Below, piece after piece: positions 24,750 through 36,678 of a stretch of DNA of 64,000 nucleotides. Source of the DNA: Begonia masoniana (lineage: Eukaryota; Streptophyta; Magnoliopsida; Cucurbitales; Begoniaceae); assembly GCA_022432975.1 (NCBI GenBank), contig CM039515.1, forward strand, positions 23,020,923 to 23,084,922. The letters are read 5' to 3'. Below the pieces are notes generated by a model. It did not search any database. It was given only the letters and a program-made list of their open reading frames with translations, and was not told where the DNA came from. The position numbers and the translations under genes were made by a program. Within the stretch, counting starts at the first letter, position 1. Each line of letters starts with the position of its first letter.

Positions 24750-27686
24750 CTATTAGTTAACATCGTTTGGCCTTACATAACTACCTAAATTCTTCAACTC
24801 ACTTCAATATCGTGACCCCAAGAATTCAATCAATATCCTTCTTACTCTAAATCCTCAAAATTTCTTCTCTTCTACTCACCTAACCATAAATGACAAGTTC
24901 CTATGTCTTCACTATATCTTACCTTTCCTCAACTTACTCATTCCAAGCTCATCTCCTAACTTAAATCCCCACTACATTACCATCCTAAACTCATCGGGTA
25001 CGACATCTCCAAAATATTTGACTTCACCTTACACCGTACTCCCTAGCTCTCATACTCATACACCTACGCCTATTGACATGAACTGGTTCAGTTATCACGA
25101 GGACTCTTAAATCCCTCTAACTTAGTTCTAACTCTCCACTTCTCATCTTGCTAAGTTCACTTAGTCACTTAATTGTCTAATCCAATGTTCATCACACACT
25201 TACATTACGACCTCAAATCTCAAAAAACATCGCCATAACTACCTCCAAGTTATAACATCAAGAACAATAACATCTTATCCTAAATCCTCAAATGTAAATT
25301 CTCCACTACTCGAACACTTCATTCCTAATTTATCTCGAATCCTCACGACATTTCATTAATCATTCAGACACTATCCTTGTACACTTTTACTCTTTAAATC
25401 TATTCCTCATTCTTCAAGTACTAACAGAGTTCTCAAATTACCTTCACTATGCTTAATTTGTTCAACTTCTACCATAGTTGCTACCAGACCCTATAAATTT
25501 TAGATGTAACTAACCCCTTCCCAACTATTCGCTCAATACTCTAACTCGTATCGTTCTTATTCAATATCTTCTAAATTCCTCAACTTCACATGAAACACTA
25601 AATCCTTAATGACAAATCTTTTTATCTTAATCTTTCATTAGAGTTAACTAATCTCCTCAATCACGACATTAACGGTTTCAAACTTTGTTACATACGAGTC
25701 CTTATCCTTAATACACTCAAACGTTCTTCATGCAAATTCCCTCACTTTATAATTTCTATCTCTTCTCTACACTTACATATATCAGCCAATCAAGACAATT
25801 AATACCTCAAACAATCATGACATTTTCCTTAGTTATTTCAACACAACCCTCATACTCAAAGCTCTCATTTTCTCACTTACCTCACTCTTCACCCACTAAC
25901 ATAGTTCAAATACATAACTTAGTCTAACTTTCATAACTATGTACTCTTTCACATTTTATTAACTTTAACTTAATCACTCCTTACCTTATCCTTTCAAACT
26001 TTTACAAGTTAAATCTCAATATCTTCTAAGTTCTTCATATGAGGGCTAACTCTCTTATCCTAACTCTCTCTCTTCGTTAACTACTCTCTCTCATATGTCC
26101 GTCCCGAATCTAGAATTTAATATCATCGTTCTTCTAGCTTACATCTCCCATCCTCTACAAATACTCGAGTTCTCATTCACATCTCACTCTTAAGCTTACC
26201 TCTATCCTCTTAATTCCATCTAAAATTCATAATCTAACTTAGCACTTCTTCTATCTATATTGCATAATTCCAGCATTTGAGTGCTAACTTACATCCTATA
26301 CTTAAACCTATCCACTCTTAAACTTTTGACTTTGACCTCAACAATTCCGACCTCGTTACATCTAAGTCGAACCTTTAAACTTTTGAACTTAACATTATCT
26401 CTAAATCACTCACACACTAATTCTAGCTTTTCTCTTGTTACATTATACCACTTCTAATTTCTTTCCTAAATCTCTCCAAACTTATACAAATGTTTAATTT
26501 CACTCAAGATGTTCTCTAAAATTTAATAACTAAATCTACTCTATTTTGCTATCCTACTCGCTTAATCGTCTATCCATTACATTTCTATCATATGTGATCC
26601 CTATCGCTAACTTACTATACTTCCTAACATAGCATGTCTTAGCCTATACTTCAGAATATTACCATAATTCAAGCGGCAAGGTTTTTCTCTACCTAATCAA
26701 GGCATCTAAGTTTCTATTCTCACCTTTAGGTTTTTAGCTCCATATTCCCAGGTTAAGTAATGCCAAAAGTTCCGCATGTCTACTACTTAACCTATCTAAT
26801 TTTACTAAATCTTCTTCCTATACTGTGCCGGTCGTAATCTTCTCATGGATTCGCTCTCGTCCTTAATTGAGTCATCTACAGGGGTTGACTACACTTTGAT
26901 CTCCAAATTTATAATCATTCTAACTACGTACTCTAACATTCAACCACTCATGTATTCATTGAATACAGTCGTATGTTTGATTTCTCACTTTCCTAATTAG
27001 GTATTTCCATCATTTACTCCACAACTAATCCTCATTACCACATTCACGACTCGACTCAACCCTCAATAGTCCCTACTAATGTTAACCTCACTTTGTTTGA
27101 CAATCAATCAACTTAACAATTTACTTAAGCTAGACACCCAAACATAGTCAACATCTAAATACTCCCCACTGGGTCCTAATTCTATCTATCACAATTTTTT
27201 TTTTTTAATTCTTCACTCTAGCTTTTTCTTGAGGTCAATTTGTCTAATTCTTTATTTCACAAAAAGAATGTAACTCTCTAAGGAAAATCCATCCTATGTA
27301 TATCATTCTTACAATCACTCTAGGTTATCTATTTCCACACTTTTTCTAACAACTATCACTTCTACCCGACTATATTTACACTCAGCTCAGGTCGACCATA
27401 CCTCTTTCCTCACATTCTTAGGGTATCAGACTTACTCTCATCCCAAGATTCCCTAATCTCTGTTTCACTGTCTCCAATAAAATTCCTAGCTATTCGAACT
27501 AACGATTTACTAGTTTCTGGTACAATCACAAAACAACAGGGTTAAACCTAAACCAAACAAACAGGGATTAAACAAATCTAATCTTAGATATATACTAACT
27601 AAAGTATAGACATACTTACAGTCGGTGAAGCACGTTGCATAGCGGCTGGCATTGTCGGGTAATCATTTGAACGACTCGACCATTTT

Positions 27687-27698
27687 GCTCTGATACCA
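27687..27698 (-). other. Primer-binding site of the LARD-like element (tRNA-iMet)
   Basis: The plus strand reads GCTCTGATACCA; on the minus strand this is TGGTATCAGAGC, three bases downstream of the 5' LTR end. It is the standard initiator-methionine tRNA site and fixes the orientation as minus. Confidence 0.95.
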
Positions 27699-27701
27699 TC
27701 T

Positions 27702-30045
27702 TGTAACGCCCCCGAACCCACCCTGGCTCGGTGCGCTACTTGGCTCACTCTAACCCCAAGAATTTTTATAAACACCTAGGTATAAATAAAACTGACATAG
27801 CGGAATTTAAAACTAAATTACCCTAAGCTTTCTCTCAAGTCATACCTAACTGCTTAGACTCATTGATTTTCCTTAATTCTAACCGTTAAGCACCACGGCG
27901 TCCTTACCGAAAATTTCGGCAAAGTAACGCCTGAAAATGGCGCCTCCAAAATGCTAAAAACCTGCATAAAATCCAATCCTAACCAGACCAAAATATTCCA
28001 GCTATCTAACCAACCTACGAAATCTCCAACAGCAGTAAAGAGGGAAACTAAAATGCTAACATCCCTACGTAAAGAAAGTCCACAGTACAGGGCGATACAT
28101 CACCCTTAACTATGACTATATACCACAAATACACATAGCTATACCACAACCATTAAAACATCAACTAAAAAGAGATACATATTCCCAACATTTCTACAAA
28201 CAGACATTACAATAAACTACTAAAATACAAAGCCCCACATCTCCCGAAGACCATGGTCGAGACGCCCCGACAACTGCCCGCACCGGCACGCCCCGTGCAT
28301 CTCCGACTGCTCCCAAGTCCTGGCTGACTCACATAGCTCACCTGTAACCGTGTCGTTACCTACACCACAGAACACACACACACACATAAGCTTACGCTTA
28401 GCAAGTAGGGAACACGAATGCGACAACACACAATGCAAGCAACCTAACACATGCAGTTTCTACCACTCAGTTGGGTTTATTTGCTGTTCGTTGCTGTTCG
28501 TTGCTGTTCGTTACTTTAATCGTTTCATAAGCCGTGTGATTTGAGTAGGCACACATCCCATAACCGTCTAGGACGGCCAAACTCAGAATCACCAGAGCAA
28601 GACCAGACAGCTCACATCCCATAACCGTCTAGGATGGCCATACATGATCTCCCTCGTCGATCGTAGAATCCTATAACCGTCTAGGAATTCATACTCACGA
28701 CCTTTACGTATTTTAGCCAATCATCCTTCATAGAGTTCCCTTCGGGGTGCCACTGCAAGCACCGTATCCCGACAAGGCACACTATTCCAGATCTCATATT
28801 TTTAGCCGGTCTCTCATAGAGTTCCCTTCGGGGTGCCACTGCAAGCACCGTATCCCGACAAGGCACACTATTTGAGATTCATTACAATTCACTTTATCTG
28901 ATTACGTTCATGCTCACAATGCCAAACAATGCCACTCATCTCTAGCGTAGCGTACTATAACTTACGATGCATGTTTCAACAAAGATATGCAATACAACAC
29001 GAAACAAACCAACGACACACGAAACAAAACAACAAAATAAGCAAACAAGCAAAGAATTCCCTACCGTTCCATGGTGTAGGCCCGAAGGCAAAACAAACAT
29101 CTTCTACTTACCTGAACTCTTGCACCGCACTTACTCACTTTGGCTACGTAAATTTCCCTACTCGGTAACCTATCACATTCACAAAAGTCACTTAAGCATT
29201 ACAATTCACTTCTAAAGGATATTTAAGCTAACTCTAACTACAATTATTCAAACTTCATTCAAATTAATCCTACATTCACCAATTACTCTCAAACTACTAT
29301 TTCTAGCCTAATCCAACAAAAACCTAACGAAACGGGCCACCAATTTGGGTTCAGTAAAAACCAACCCGAAACCTCAAACGTGCATAACTTTTGCATCGGT
29401 TATCGGAATCGAACGATTCCAGCGGCCACGTACTCCTCTAATAACCTATTTTAACCTGCCAAAAGGAATTTTAAAACGAATAACCCTAGCTAGGTCAAAA
29501 CTAGCAAAACCCGAACTGCCCCTTTACCCGAAAAATCCCCCTTTTCGATTTTCCATCAATTCTCACTCAATTCCTCACTAATCAACCACAAATACCCTCA
29601 ATTAGCACAAATTAACCAAAAATCTCGAACTACAAGCAAAACCCGAAATGCCCTAAAGAGGGCTTCACTGTTTTTCGCCCAAATCGGGCTCAACACGGCC
29701 AGGCGACCAAAGCCGATCCTAGGGTCGGCAAACCCACGCCGGAGGTGACCAAAAACGGCCGGTGATCGGACCTCAAACTCGCTCCTCACCCTCGGCCACA
29801 AACAGAACCGAAACAGGGGAAGAGAACGACTTACCGTTCGAATTCTGTGCGCGACGACGGCCGGAACTGGCAGCCTAGGAGTCGCCGACGTCGTCTGGCC
29901 GGAAACCGTCGGGAATCGCCGGCGCTTTCTCCGTCGATCGCCGCCGGAGCTCCCCTCCTTCCCTGCCCTGTTCTCGGGCTCGGGTGCTCAAATGCGAACA
30001 ACAGAATAGCTTCGGCTATTCTGTTGTTTTAATTTTTATTTATTT

Positions 30046-30076
<31 letters not shown>

Positions 30077-30218
30077 CACTAACCATTAATTAAATCCTCA
30101 TTTACCGTTTTGCCCTCCCGTGTATTCAGCCAAGTTTATTCACTTATTATTTTTTTTTAAAATTAATTAAAACAACTATCCTCCAATTTTCCCAATAACA
30201 AAAATCCCGAGTGTTACA
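27702..30218 (-). repeat. 5' LTR of the LARD-like element
   Basis: 2517 bp, starting TGTAACGCCCCCGAACCC and ending CGAGTGTTACA on the plus strand. It lacks the 43-bp duplication of the partner LTR and has one extra TTGCTGTTCG copy near 28490. It is otherwise collinear, including the hairpin-forming TAGCTTCGGCTATTCTG near 30007 and a short AAT tract near 30046. Confidence 0.95.
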
Positions 30219-30530
30219 CCGGTAGATACAGTCTACCGAGAGATGTCCTTTGTTTTCCATTCGGCTGACGTCATCGGCAGGAGTCTTCTATTTTGGTTGT
30301 TTTCTGTTTCTTCTGTTGACTTTACTCATCGGCGGATGCGTTTGACTTCTGCAACTTTTAAAGTGTTTTCACGATTCAAACTTCTATTTCTTTGACCGAT
30401 TATTCCTTAACATTTCAAATGATTTTCGCTGCAAGTTTATTTTAAAAAAAAAATATATAGTAGAAATTTTAGTCATGTACGGGCATTGTGTGACGAACCG
30501 GGTTCAGATAACTCGGGGCGTTACACAACG

Positions 30531-30678
30531 ACTAACAATGTTTCAAGTTTGGGGATATGATAACTCTTGAAAAAGAGTTATTTCATAAGTGTATTTTATT
30601 ACTATATTACTAAAATTCAGTGATGAATCTAATAAAAATTCATGTTTTGTTAGCGACTGCTACAACATCGGTCACATC
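30531..30678 (+). other. Continuation of the Tat/Athila-like element; probable start of its 3' LTR
   Basis: Rejoining it to 19402 across the solo LTR continues the same degraded element. The G-run GTTTGGGGATA is followed at 30558 by TGATAACTCTTGAAAAAGAG, a perfect 9-bp-arm inverted repeat (ATAACTCTT, loop GAAA, AAGAGTTAT). A polypurine-like run followed by TG suggests the 3' LTR starts here; this is inferred. Confidence 0.5.
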
Positions 30679-32329
30679 TGTAACACCCAGAAGTTTACTA
30701 TAACGCATATAGCCTTAGTTAGAGTTGAATGTTAAGTGATGAAGGATTGAAGGTAAGGCAAGGCAAGGAGAAGAAAAGAATTGTTGACAAGTCAAAATAA
30801 AAAAGTAGTTGAAAAGTCAACTAAATTGAAAAAACCATTAAAAGTGAACAAAATAGGTGAAAAGGTGGGGTTGCAAGGATGCAAATCACGTTGGAATTTA
30901 AGAAAGAAAGAGGATGTGGCCATTTTATAAAAATAAAAACTTGGGAGGAGAAAAATTAAAAGTGAAGAAAGGTTAGGTTAAAAGGTGACTTTTCTTTCTT
31001 TTCTTCATTTTCCATCGAAGCTTCTCTTTTCTTCCTCCATAGCCGATTCTCCTCCTCCATTTTCTTCAATCTTTGCAAGGGTTTCAAGGTAAAAATTTAA
31101 TGGGTTTTAGGTTATATATAGTTAGGTGTTGGTTTTTGGTGTTTTTAGGGTGATTTTGTGGGTTTTGGTTAGGGTTTGGAAACCCTAGTTTGAGAGCTCC
31201 GAAATTTTTGGTCATTTGGCTTATTCTCTTCCTATTTTGATGGTTTAATCCTTAAATTATGTTAGTTAAGTTATTTGGGGGGAGAGATTTGAGTTTTGGA
31301 AAAACTAGTTTTTGAACAATAGATACCCGATTCTGTTTTTGCATTTTCAGTTTGCCCATTATGTTTGGTTAGTTAATTTGAGTATTTCAATGGATAATAG
31401 ACGTGTAGAGGTTTACGAATTGGGGTGGCACGTCGAAATCCATTGAAAAACAAGTAAGTTATGGCCGTTTGAAGTTGGACACTAAAACTTGGTGCAAAAA
31501 TCGGGTTTAGGGTTTAGAATTTTTATTGGTTTGTATTCTTGTTGTTTTGGTTAGTTTTGGTTAGAAATTCTAAGTTATTTCCTATATTTATTAGGTTGAC
31601 GAGCGAGTAATCTTACGGGACGAAGTGATTAAGCAAGTGCCGAGCAGTCAGGTAAGTAGAGGAATCTTTTCGTTGCCTTCGGGCCTACACCATAGAACGG
31701 TAGGGTTTTAACGGTGGGTTGTTTCGTTTCGTGTAGTGTTGTATTGCGTGTTGTTGTGTGTTGTGTTGTCTTTCTTTGAAATATGCATCATGAGTTACAG
31801 TACGCTAGATACGAGTAGTTGCATTGTTTGGTATTGCGAGTGTGAACGGTAATCAGATAAAAGAATGGCAAAAGATTGGCAAAACTTAAGGCATCGAGAA
31901 TATGAATTCCTAGACGGTCATAAGATTCTACAATCGATTGCGAGAATGTAAAATTCGGTGGCCTTCCTAGACGGTCATAGAAAGCGTGCCATCCGGTTTT
32001 ACTAAGGGTGGATCGATATGTGGCCATCCTAGACGGTCATGGGATATGTACACAATTTATTCACATGGCTTATGAACATAGAAATGCAATGAAAAGTAAA
32101 TGAATACAATCGAGCGTTAGAAACTGCATTGTGTGTGGTTGGTGTTTGTATTCGTTCTTCCCTACTTGCTAAGCATTAGGCTTACTTTTTGTGTTATGTG
32201 TGTAGGTGACGAGGTGTATACAGATGAGGTGGATAGTGAAGATCAGGCCTAGGAGTAGTCGGAGATTCACGGGGCACTCCGGTGCAGGCAGTTGTCGGGG
32301 CGCCTCGACCTAGGTCTTCGGGGATTTGT

Positions 32330-34388
32330 TGTAACACATGATTTTTTCAGGTTTTTAATTTTCTGCCATACAATGTCATTTTAGCAAATATTGGGAATTT
32401 AGCCCGTTTGGTGAATATGGAGTTTTATTCGAACTATATGAGTAAATCAGAGTATTTGGAGGAATAAAAAAATTTCGAGAAAATGAATCGATTATTAAAT
32501 AACGAAATAAGCAAAGATTTTAGCATAAAGGGCAAAATGGTAATTGCCAAGTTAAATATTATAAAAGACAAAAAAACTTCCTTCTCCACTCGGTTTTCTA
32601 TTTCACGAAGAGATTCTCCAAAGAGTTTTCTTGACTCTCTCTGACGACTTTGACTTCCACAGCGATTCCTCACGAATCAACGCCGATTCCTCTCCGATCA
32701 ACCGCTTCCCTTTTCATTTTCTTCCTGAAATCGCTTCCTAGGTAAGATTCTAGTGTTTCCTGGCTTTAGTTTCCAATTTTCGAGTTGTTATGTGGTTGGA
32801 GTTTCGTTAGGGTTTCGTCAAAAATCGTTGAGTGAAGTTAGAAATAGTTAAGGTTACCGTACTTGTGCCTCTAAAGGATGTATTTATGACCGTTGGTGAA
32901 AGTTTAGTAGAATTAGTAGTTATTATTAGAGTTTTATTGATTAGGCCCATTTTAGTGAAGAATGTTATGAATTGCCATAGGTGAACAACGCTCGTAGACG
33001 GAGCTCGGTTTTCTAAGGACAACAGGTAAGTTTTCATGACTTACTGTGGCCGATTGGCCTACACCATATGTCAGTTTTGTTGGTCGAGAATTGTTAAGGA
33101 AAAATGTATGTTTTTATGCTTTGGATGGGTAGTTTAGGTTTAGTTGTTTTATAGGTTATGCTTTTGTGTTGTTTTGATGGTATACACGTGCTTTGTGTTT
33201 ATGTTACGTATTGAAATGTTCATGCATCATTGTACATGAACGTCATGAAAATTGGATTTATGAATGAAGTTTACGAAATGAAATGAAACGAGACGACTTA
33301 AATAGACGATTGAAATGAGATGACTGAGACGACTGAAATGAGACGACTAAGATGACTGATAGGAAATGATAAATAAAATGAATGGACGGAATTAATGAAA
33401 ATTGCATATACATGTTCATGCATTGACATTTATGGAACTTACTGAGCCTTTAGCTCATAGGGTGTCTTTATGGTGTAGGTGAACTCGAAACAGGTGAGGA
33501 AGACGTTCCTCCGTTAGATGGATGAGCGGGTTGAAGAGAAATGCCTGAGGGAGTGCGCTGCGTAGTCGGTGCAAACTAGACCCGTGGGAGCAATAGGTTG
33601 AGTATTTTGGGAATGTTGGGTTTATGTCGGGCTGATAGGGGAAAGCATATGAGTTGCATGGAACTCATTTTAGGGTGTTGACATCTGGATAGTGTAAATA
33701 TTAAATTGATGAAATGGAAGATGATTCTTGATGTTTAATGTTTATGGAAAATTTGGGTGAATGGTGTTTAGGTACAGGGAGAAATTGTATGGGTTTCGGT
33801 TAAGTGTTTGGTCAAAGTCAATCGGAAGATGTGTTCGGTTATTGTCGAGCGGTAGATGTAAGCAGTATATTCTGTCATTTTGTGATCGGCAGAAGTTTAT
33901 ATAAGCGTTTGGTCAAAGTCAATCGGCAGATGTGTTCGATTACTGTTGAGCGGTAGATGTAAGCAGTAGATTCTGTCGTTTTGTGATCGGCATAAGTTTA
34001 TATAAGTGTTTGGTCAAAGTCAATCGGCAGATGTGTTCAGTTACTGTTGAGCGGTGGATGTGAGCGGTAGAAGTGTACAGTGAATATGAGCAGTGGATGT
34101 GATCAACGGTGGATGTGGCTTGGCAGAAGTTGAGCGGTGGATGTGAGCGGTAGAAGTGAACAGTGGAGGCGAGCGGTAGATGTGAACAGGGAAAATTTTG
34201 AGATTGGGCCCTTTTTGCCCTCTGTTCTGCTTGGCTGATTCCTCTTCTGTTTTAATGGTTTTATTTAATTGATTTTTAAATATGTTTCAACAATTTATAC
34301 TTTGATTTAACGATTTAACGAAAGGATTCACTTGAAAAAAAAAAAGAAAAAAAAAGAAAAAAAAAGGAATAGTTTAAGGGTCGTTACA
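32330..34388 (+). mobile_element. Nested solo LTR, TSD TTTGT
   Basis: 2059 bp from TGTAACACATG to GGGTCGTTACA, flanked by TTTGT at 32325-32329 and 34389-34393. It carries GGCCGATTGGCCTACACCAT near 33049 and GCTCATAGGGTGTC followed by TATGGTGTAGGTG near 33455-33480, the plus-strand equivalents of landmarks in the minus LTRs at 7233 and 9550, so it is of that family. Near its end, A-rich runs (34335-34367) precede the terminus. Confidence 0.94.
33826..34200. repeat. Motif-rich tandem segment in the nested LTR
   Basis: Two to three copies of a unit of about 110 bp containing GTTTGGTCAAAGTCAATCGG, GAGCGGTAGATGTAAGCAG and TGTCRTTTTGTGATCGG, then a run of shorter GCGGTGGATGTGA and GCGGTAGAAGTGA copies. 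The CGGTRGATG core is that of the minisatellites at 4380-6140. Confidence 0.85.
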
Positions 34389-35042
34389 TTTGTGGTTGAG
34401 TATTTTGGATGGATTTTGTCAGATTTTACTTGGTATAAATATTTGTGGTCTTCACACCTTTTGTGGATTTGATTTTGATAGTTTTATAAATGTATTTTCA
34501 GGTTTTGGGATTTAGGAAATTTTAGCCGTTATATTGCTCGTTTTGTTTTTAAAGCATATAACGTCGGGTTCTTTTGTTTCTATATTTTTGCTAATCGTTT
34601 TAAGTCGGTTTTCCAAAATTTTAACGGGGCACTGAGTCAGGGGTGTCGAGAATGTATGGTAAAAATTTTGGAAAATTTGGAAGTATTTGGCTTGGGAAAA
34701 AGTGGAAGAAAAGAGGAGGTGGTCGAAAATGGCGCGCAGCGCCTAGCAGCCCCGATTGATCGGTGCTTTACTGTTGTAGCAGGTTGCGCGCGCGCCGCCT
34801 AGCCGGTCCAGCCTGTTTTTTTTTTTTAAATTTTTCAGTTTTCCAAATTGTTTTAACCCGACATTTTCTAACGTATTTTAAACGTATTTTAGGCACGTTT
34901 TCCAACCAATTTCGAAGGTTCGAAAAACCCAAAAATCGAGTCAAAATTTTATCAAAAATTATTTTAAATTTCGTTTTAAATGCGGAATTTGTTTGCAAAG
35001 TAACGCACTGAGCCGGGGCGGGTTCGGGGGCGTTACAACATC

Positions 35043-35974
35043 ATCAAATTTTTTATAAAATAATTATTTTATTTATTTATAAAGAAAATTTATTCATAAT
35101 TGATATTTATTGTAATCAAATTTTTTATAAAATAATTATTTTATTTATTTATAAAAAAAATTCATTCATAATTGATATTTATTATAAATTGACGTTGATT
35201 AGCACGTGGAGGCTACTAAATTTCAAGAATAAAAAAAGGGCTACGGCTGTTGAAAGGAAAGATCTAAAAGATGAAAGACAAAGAGAAATTTTTAAAATAA
35301 TGGAAGAGAGATATAGAGTTGAGAAAATAGCCGAAAGAAAGAGAGAGTTGCGTGGGAACTTTAAAAATTGAAATTTGAAATGAAAGAGTACAGTCCGAAA
35401 GGAATGAGGCTTTAAAAAGAAAGAATAATATTTGGAAAGGGGCATCGAGGACTAAGTAGAGAAAGAGAGAGAAGAACGGTTGGAGAAAAAAACTCATTTC
35501 AAGTTTGGAAATCTGGAGTTCTACCGAGAAGAAGCATTGCTCTAAACAGAAAAGTATAATTTCTATTCTTCTTATCTTAATTGTGTTTACTTCTTTAGTT
35601 ATTTTTCTTTTTGTTCTGAGCTAAACATTTAGTAGCCAAAATGAGAAAGTACCAAACTAAATAATTTTTATAATTTTTTTGCAATATCAAGTTGAATAAT
35701 TCAATACTTGTTTATTTATTATTTTATTCAATGTACGGAAGACATGAATAAATACTAGGATTTCTATTTTATACGCCCTAAATTGAAATTAAGACTTATA
35801 TTGAATTATGTGAATTATTAACTCATAATCACTATGTTGATAATTCAGAGTGTTTTCATATCATATTTCTTTGATTTACGTGACTATATAGAATTGTGCT
35901 TCTTTGAATTATGTATCATATTTATTTTTGATAAGTTTTAAGAAATATGTTATAGGAATTACAGTAGTAACTTC
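35043..35974. other. AT-rich old host sequence between solo LTRs
   Basis: It begins with a tandem duplication of about 73 bp (35043-35186; unit with TTTTTTATAAAATAATTATT). The rest is AT- and purine-rich with one short open frame (35189-35371, lysine- and arginine-rich, no domain) that I do not consider a gene. By position it is a continuation of the Tat/Athila-like layer, probably its 3' LTR. Confidence 0.5.
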
Positions 35975-36678
35975 TGTCACACCCAGAAATTTTTTATACG
36001 AGAGTGGCCCTTAAATTAGGTTATGTTGTAAGGGTTTAATATTAATCTTATAGTTATCCTAAGCTCTTGGGTGAAGGATTTAAGTTTGAAGTGAAGGTAA
36101 TGAGAAAACTCTATGCTTGGAATGGTTAGTATTATAGTTAGATTAGTTATTTAAGATATTAAAGTAAAGTAAGAATATATTATAAAAATAAGTGAAGGAT
36201 TGTTAGTATTATAGTTAGATTAGTTATTTAAGATATTAAAGTAAAGTAAGAATATATTATAAAAATAAGTGAAGGAAAAGTGATTTAAAGGGGATGCTCA
36301 CGTTGGACTTAGAAAAACAAAAAGGTGAGGATTTATTTATAAATTTACAAAGTTTTGAGGTTAAAATCAAAAAGAAGAAAAGTTGATTTTAAAAGGATGG
36401 AAAAGTAAAGTGAAAAAGGGCAAAAACTAATGGTTTTCTTCTTCCCTCCCACGATAGAGCATGGCAGCCATGGGAGCTCATCTTCAAGCTTTCCCTCCAA
36501 GTTTTAGCAAGCTTTAAGGTTAGTTTTTGAATGGGTTTTATTTTTGATGCAATTGAGGGTTGGTTTTTAGTATTTTGGAGGAGTTTTTGTGTAGTTTCGT
36601 TAGGGTTTGGAAACCCTAGTAAGGGAGCTACGAAATTTCCATTTCTTGTTGGTTTTCTTCATATATTTGATGGTTTAA

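Larger units (their letters stand above)
23698..27701 (-). other. Non-coding internal region of the LARD-like element
   Basis: Apart from the Cassandra insert (23927-24749), about 3.2 kb without recognisable gag, protease, RT, RNase H or integrase. The plus strand is markedly G-poor and pyrimidine-rich (long stretches of CTCA, CTTA and ACTT words), so the sense transcript would be C-poor and purine-rich. The longest open frames are short and without domains. Confidence 0.85.
21149..30218 (-). mobile_element. Full-length non-coding LTR retrotransposon (LARD-like), TSD CCGGT
   Basis: Two similar LTRs (21149-23697 and 27702-30218, each with TGTAACGCCCCCGAACCCAC at the left) enclose a 4-kb internal region, with CCGGT at 21144-21148 and 30219-30223. 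Read on the minus strand, the 5' LTR is the right-hand one, followed by an iMet PBS and, before the left LTR, a polypurine tract. No gag or pol domain could be found in the internal region, so the element is non-autonomous. Large size, long LTRs and lack of coding fit the LARD class. Confidence 0.93.
19403..30525 (+). mobile_element. Solo LTR, TSD CAACG, carrying a nested 9-kb element
   Basis: It starts TGTAATACCCGG and ends CTCGGGGCGTTACA, flanked by CAACG at 19398-19402 and 30526-30530. Its own sequence is 19403-21148 plus 30224-30525, about 2.05 kb, and it matches the LTRs of the coding element at 49234-57977 over its length, so it is a solo LTR of that family. Compared with those LTRs it has one extra CTGGCTGACGTCAT copy (about 21047-21073). 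Confidence 0.95.
30679..35037 (+). mobile_element. Solo LTR, TSD ACATC, carrying a nested solo LTR
   Basis: It starts TGTAACACCCAG and ends GGTTCGGGGGCGTTACA, with ACATC at 30674-30678 and 35038-35042. Its own parts are 30679-32329 and 34394-35037, about 2.3 kb. Landmarks are GCCTTCGGGCCTACACCATA near 31675 and AAGCATTAGGCTTAC followed by GTGTAGGTGACG near 32170-32210. A GATTGATCGG motif, CG-alternating runs and a T12 run lie near 34750-34830. No internal domain is present. Confidence 0.94.

Noticed and set aside
21712..29581. Pairs of similar short open frames (for example at 21712 and 28220, 22411 and 28929)
   Set aside because: Each pair is the same stretch in the two LTRs of the LARD-like element; duplication explains their conservation.
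35189..35497. Short charged open frames as a host gene
   Set aside because: Low-complexity, AG-rich sequence in an old repeat layer; no start context, domain or continuation.
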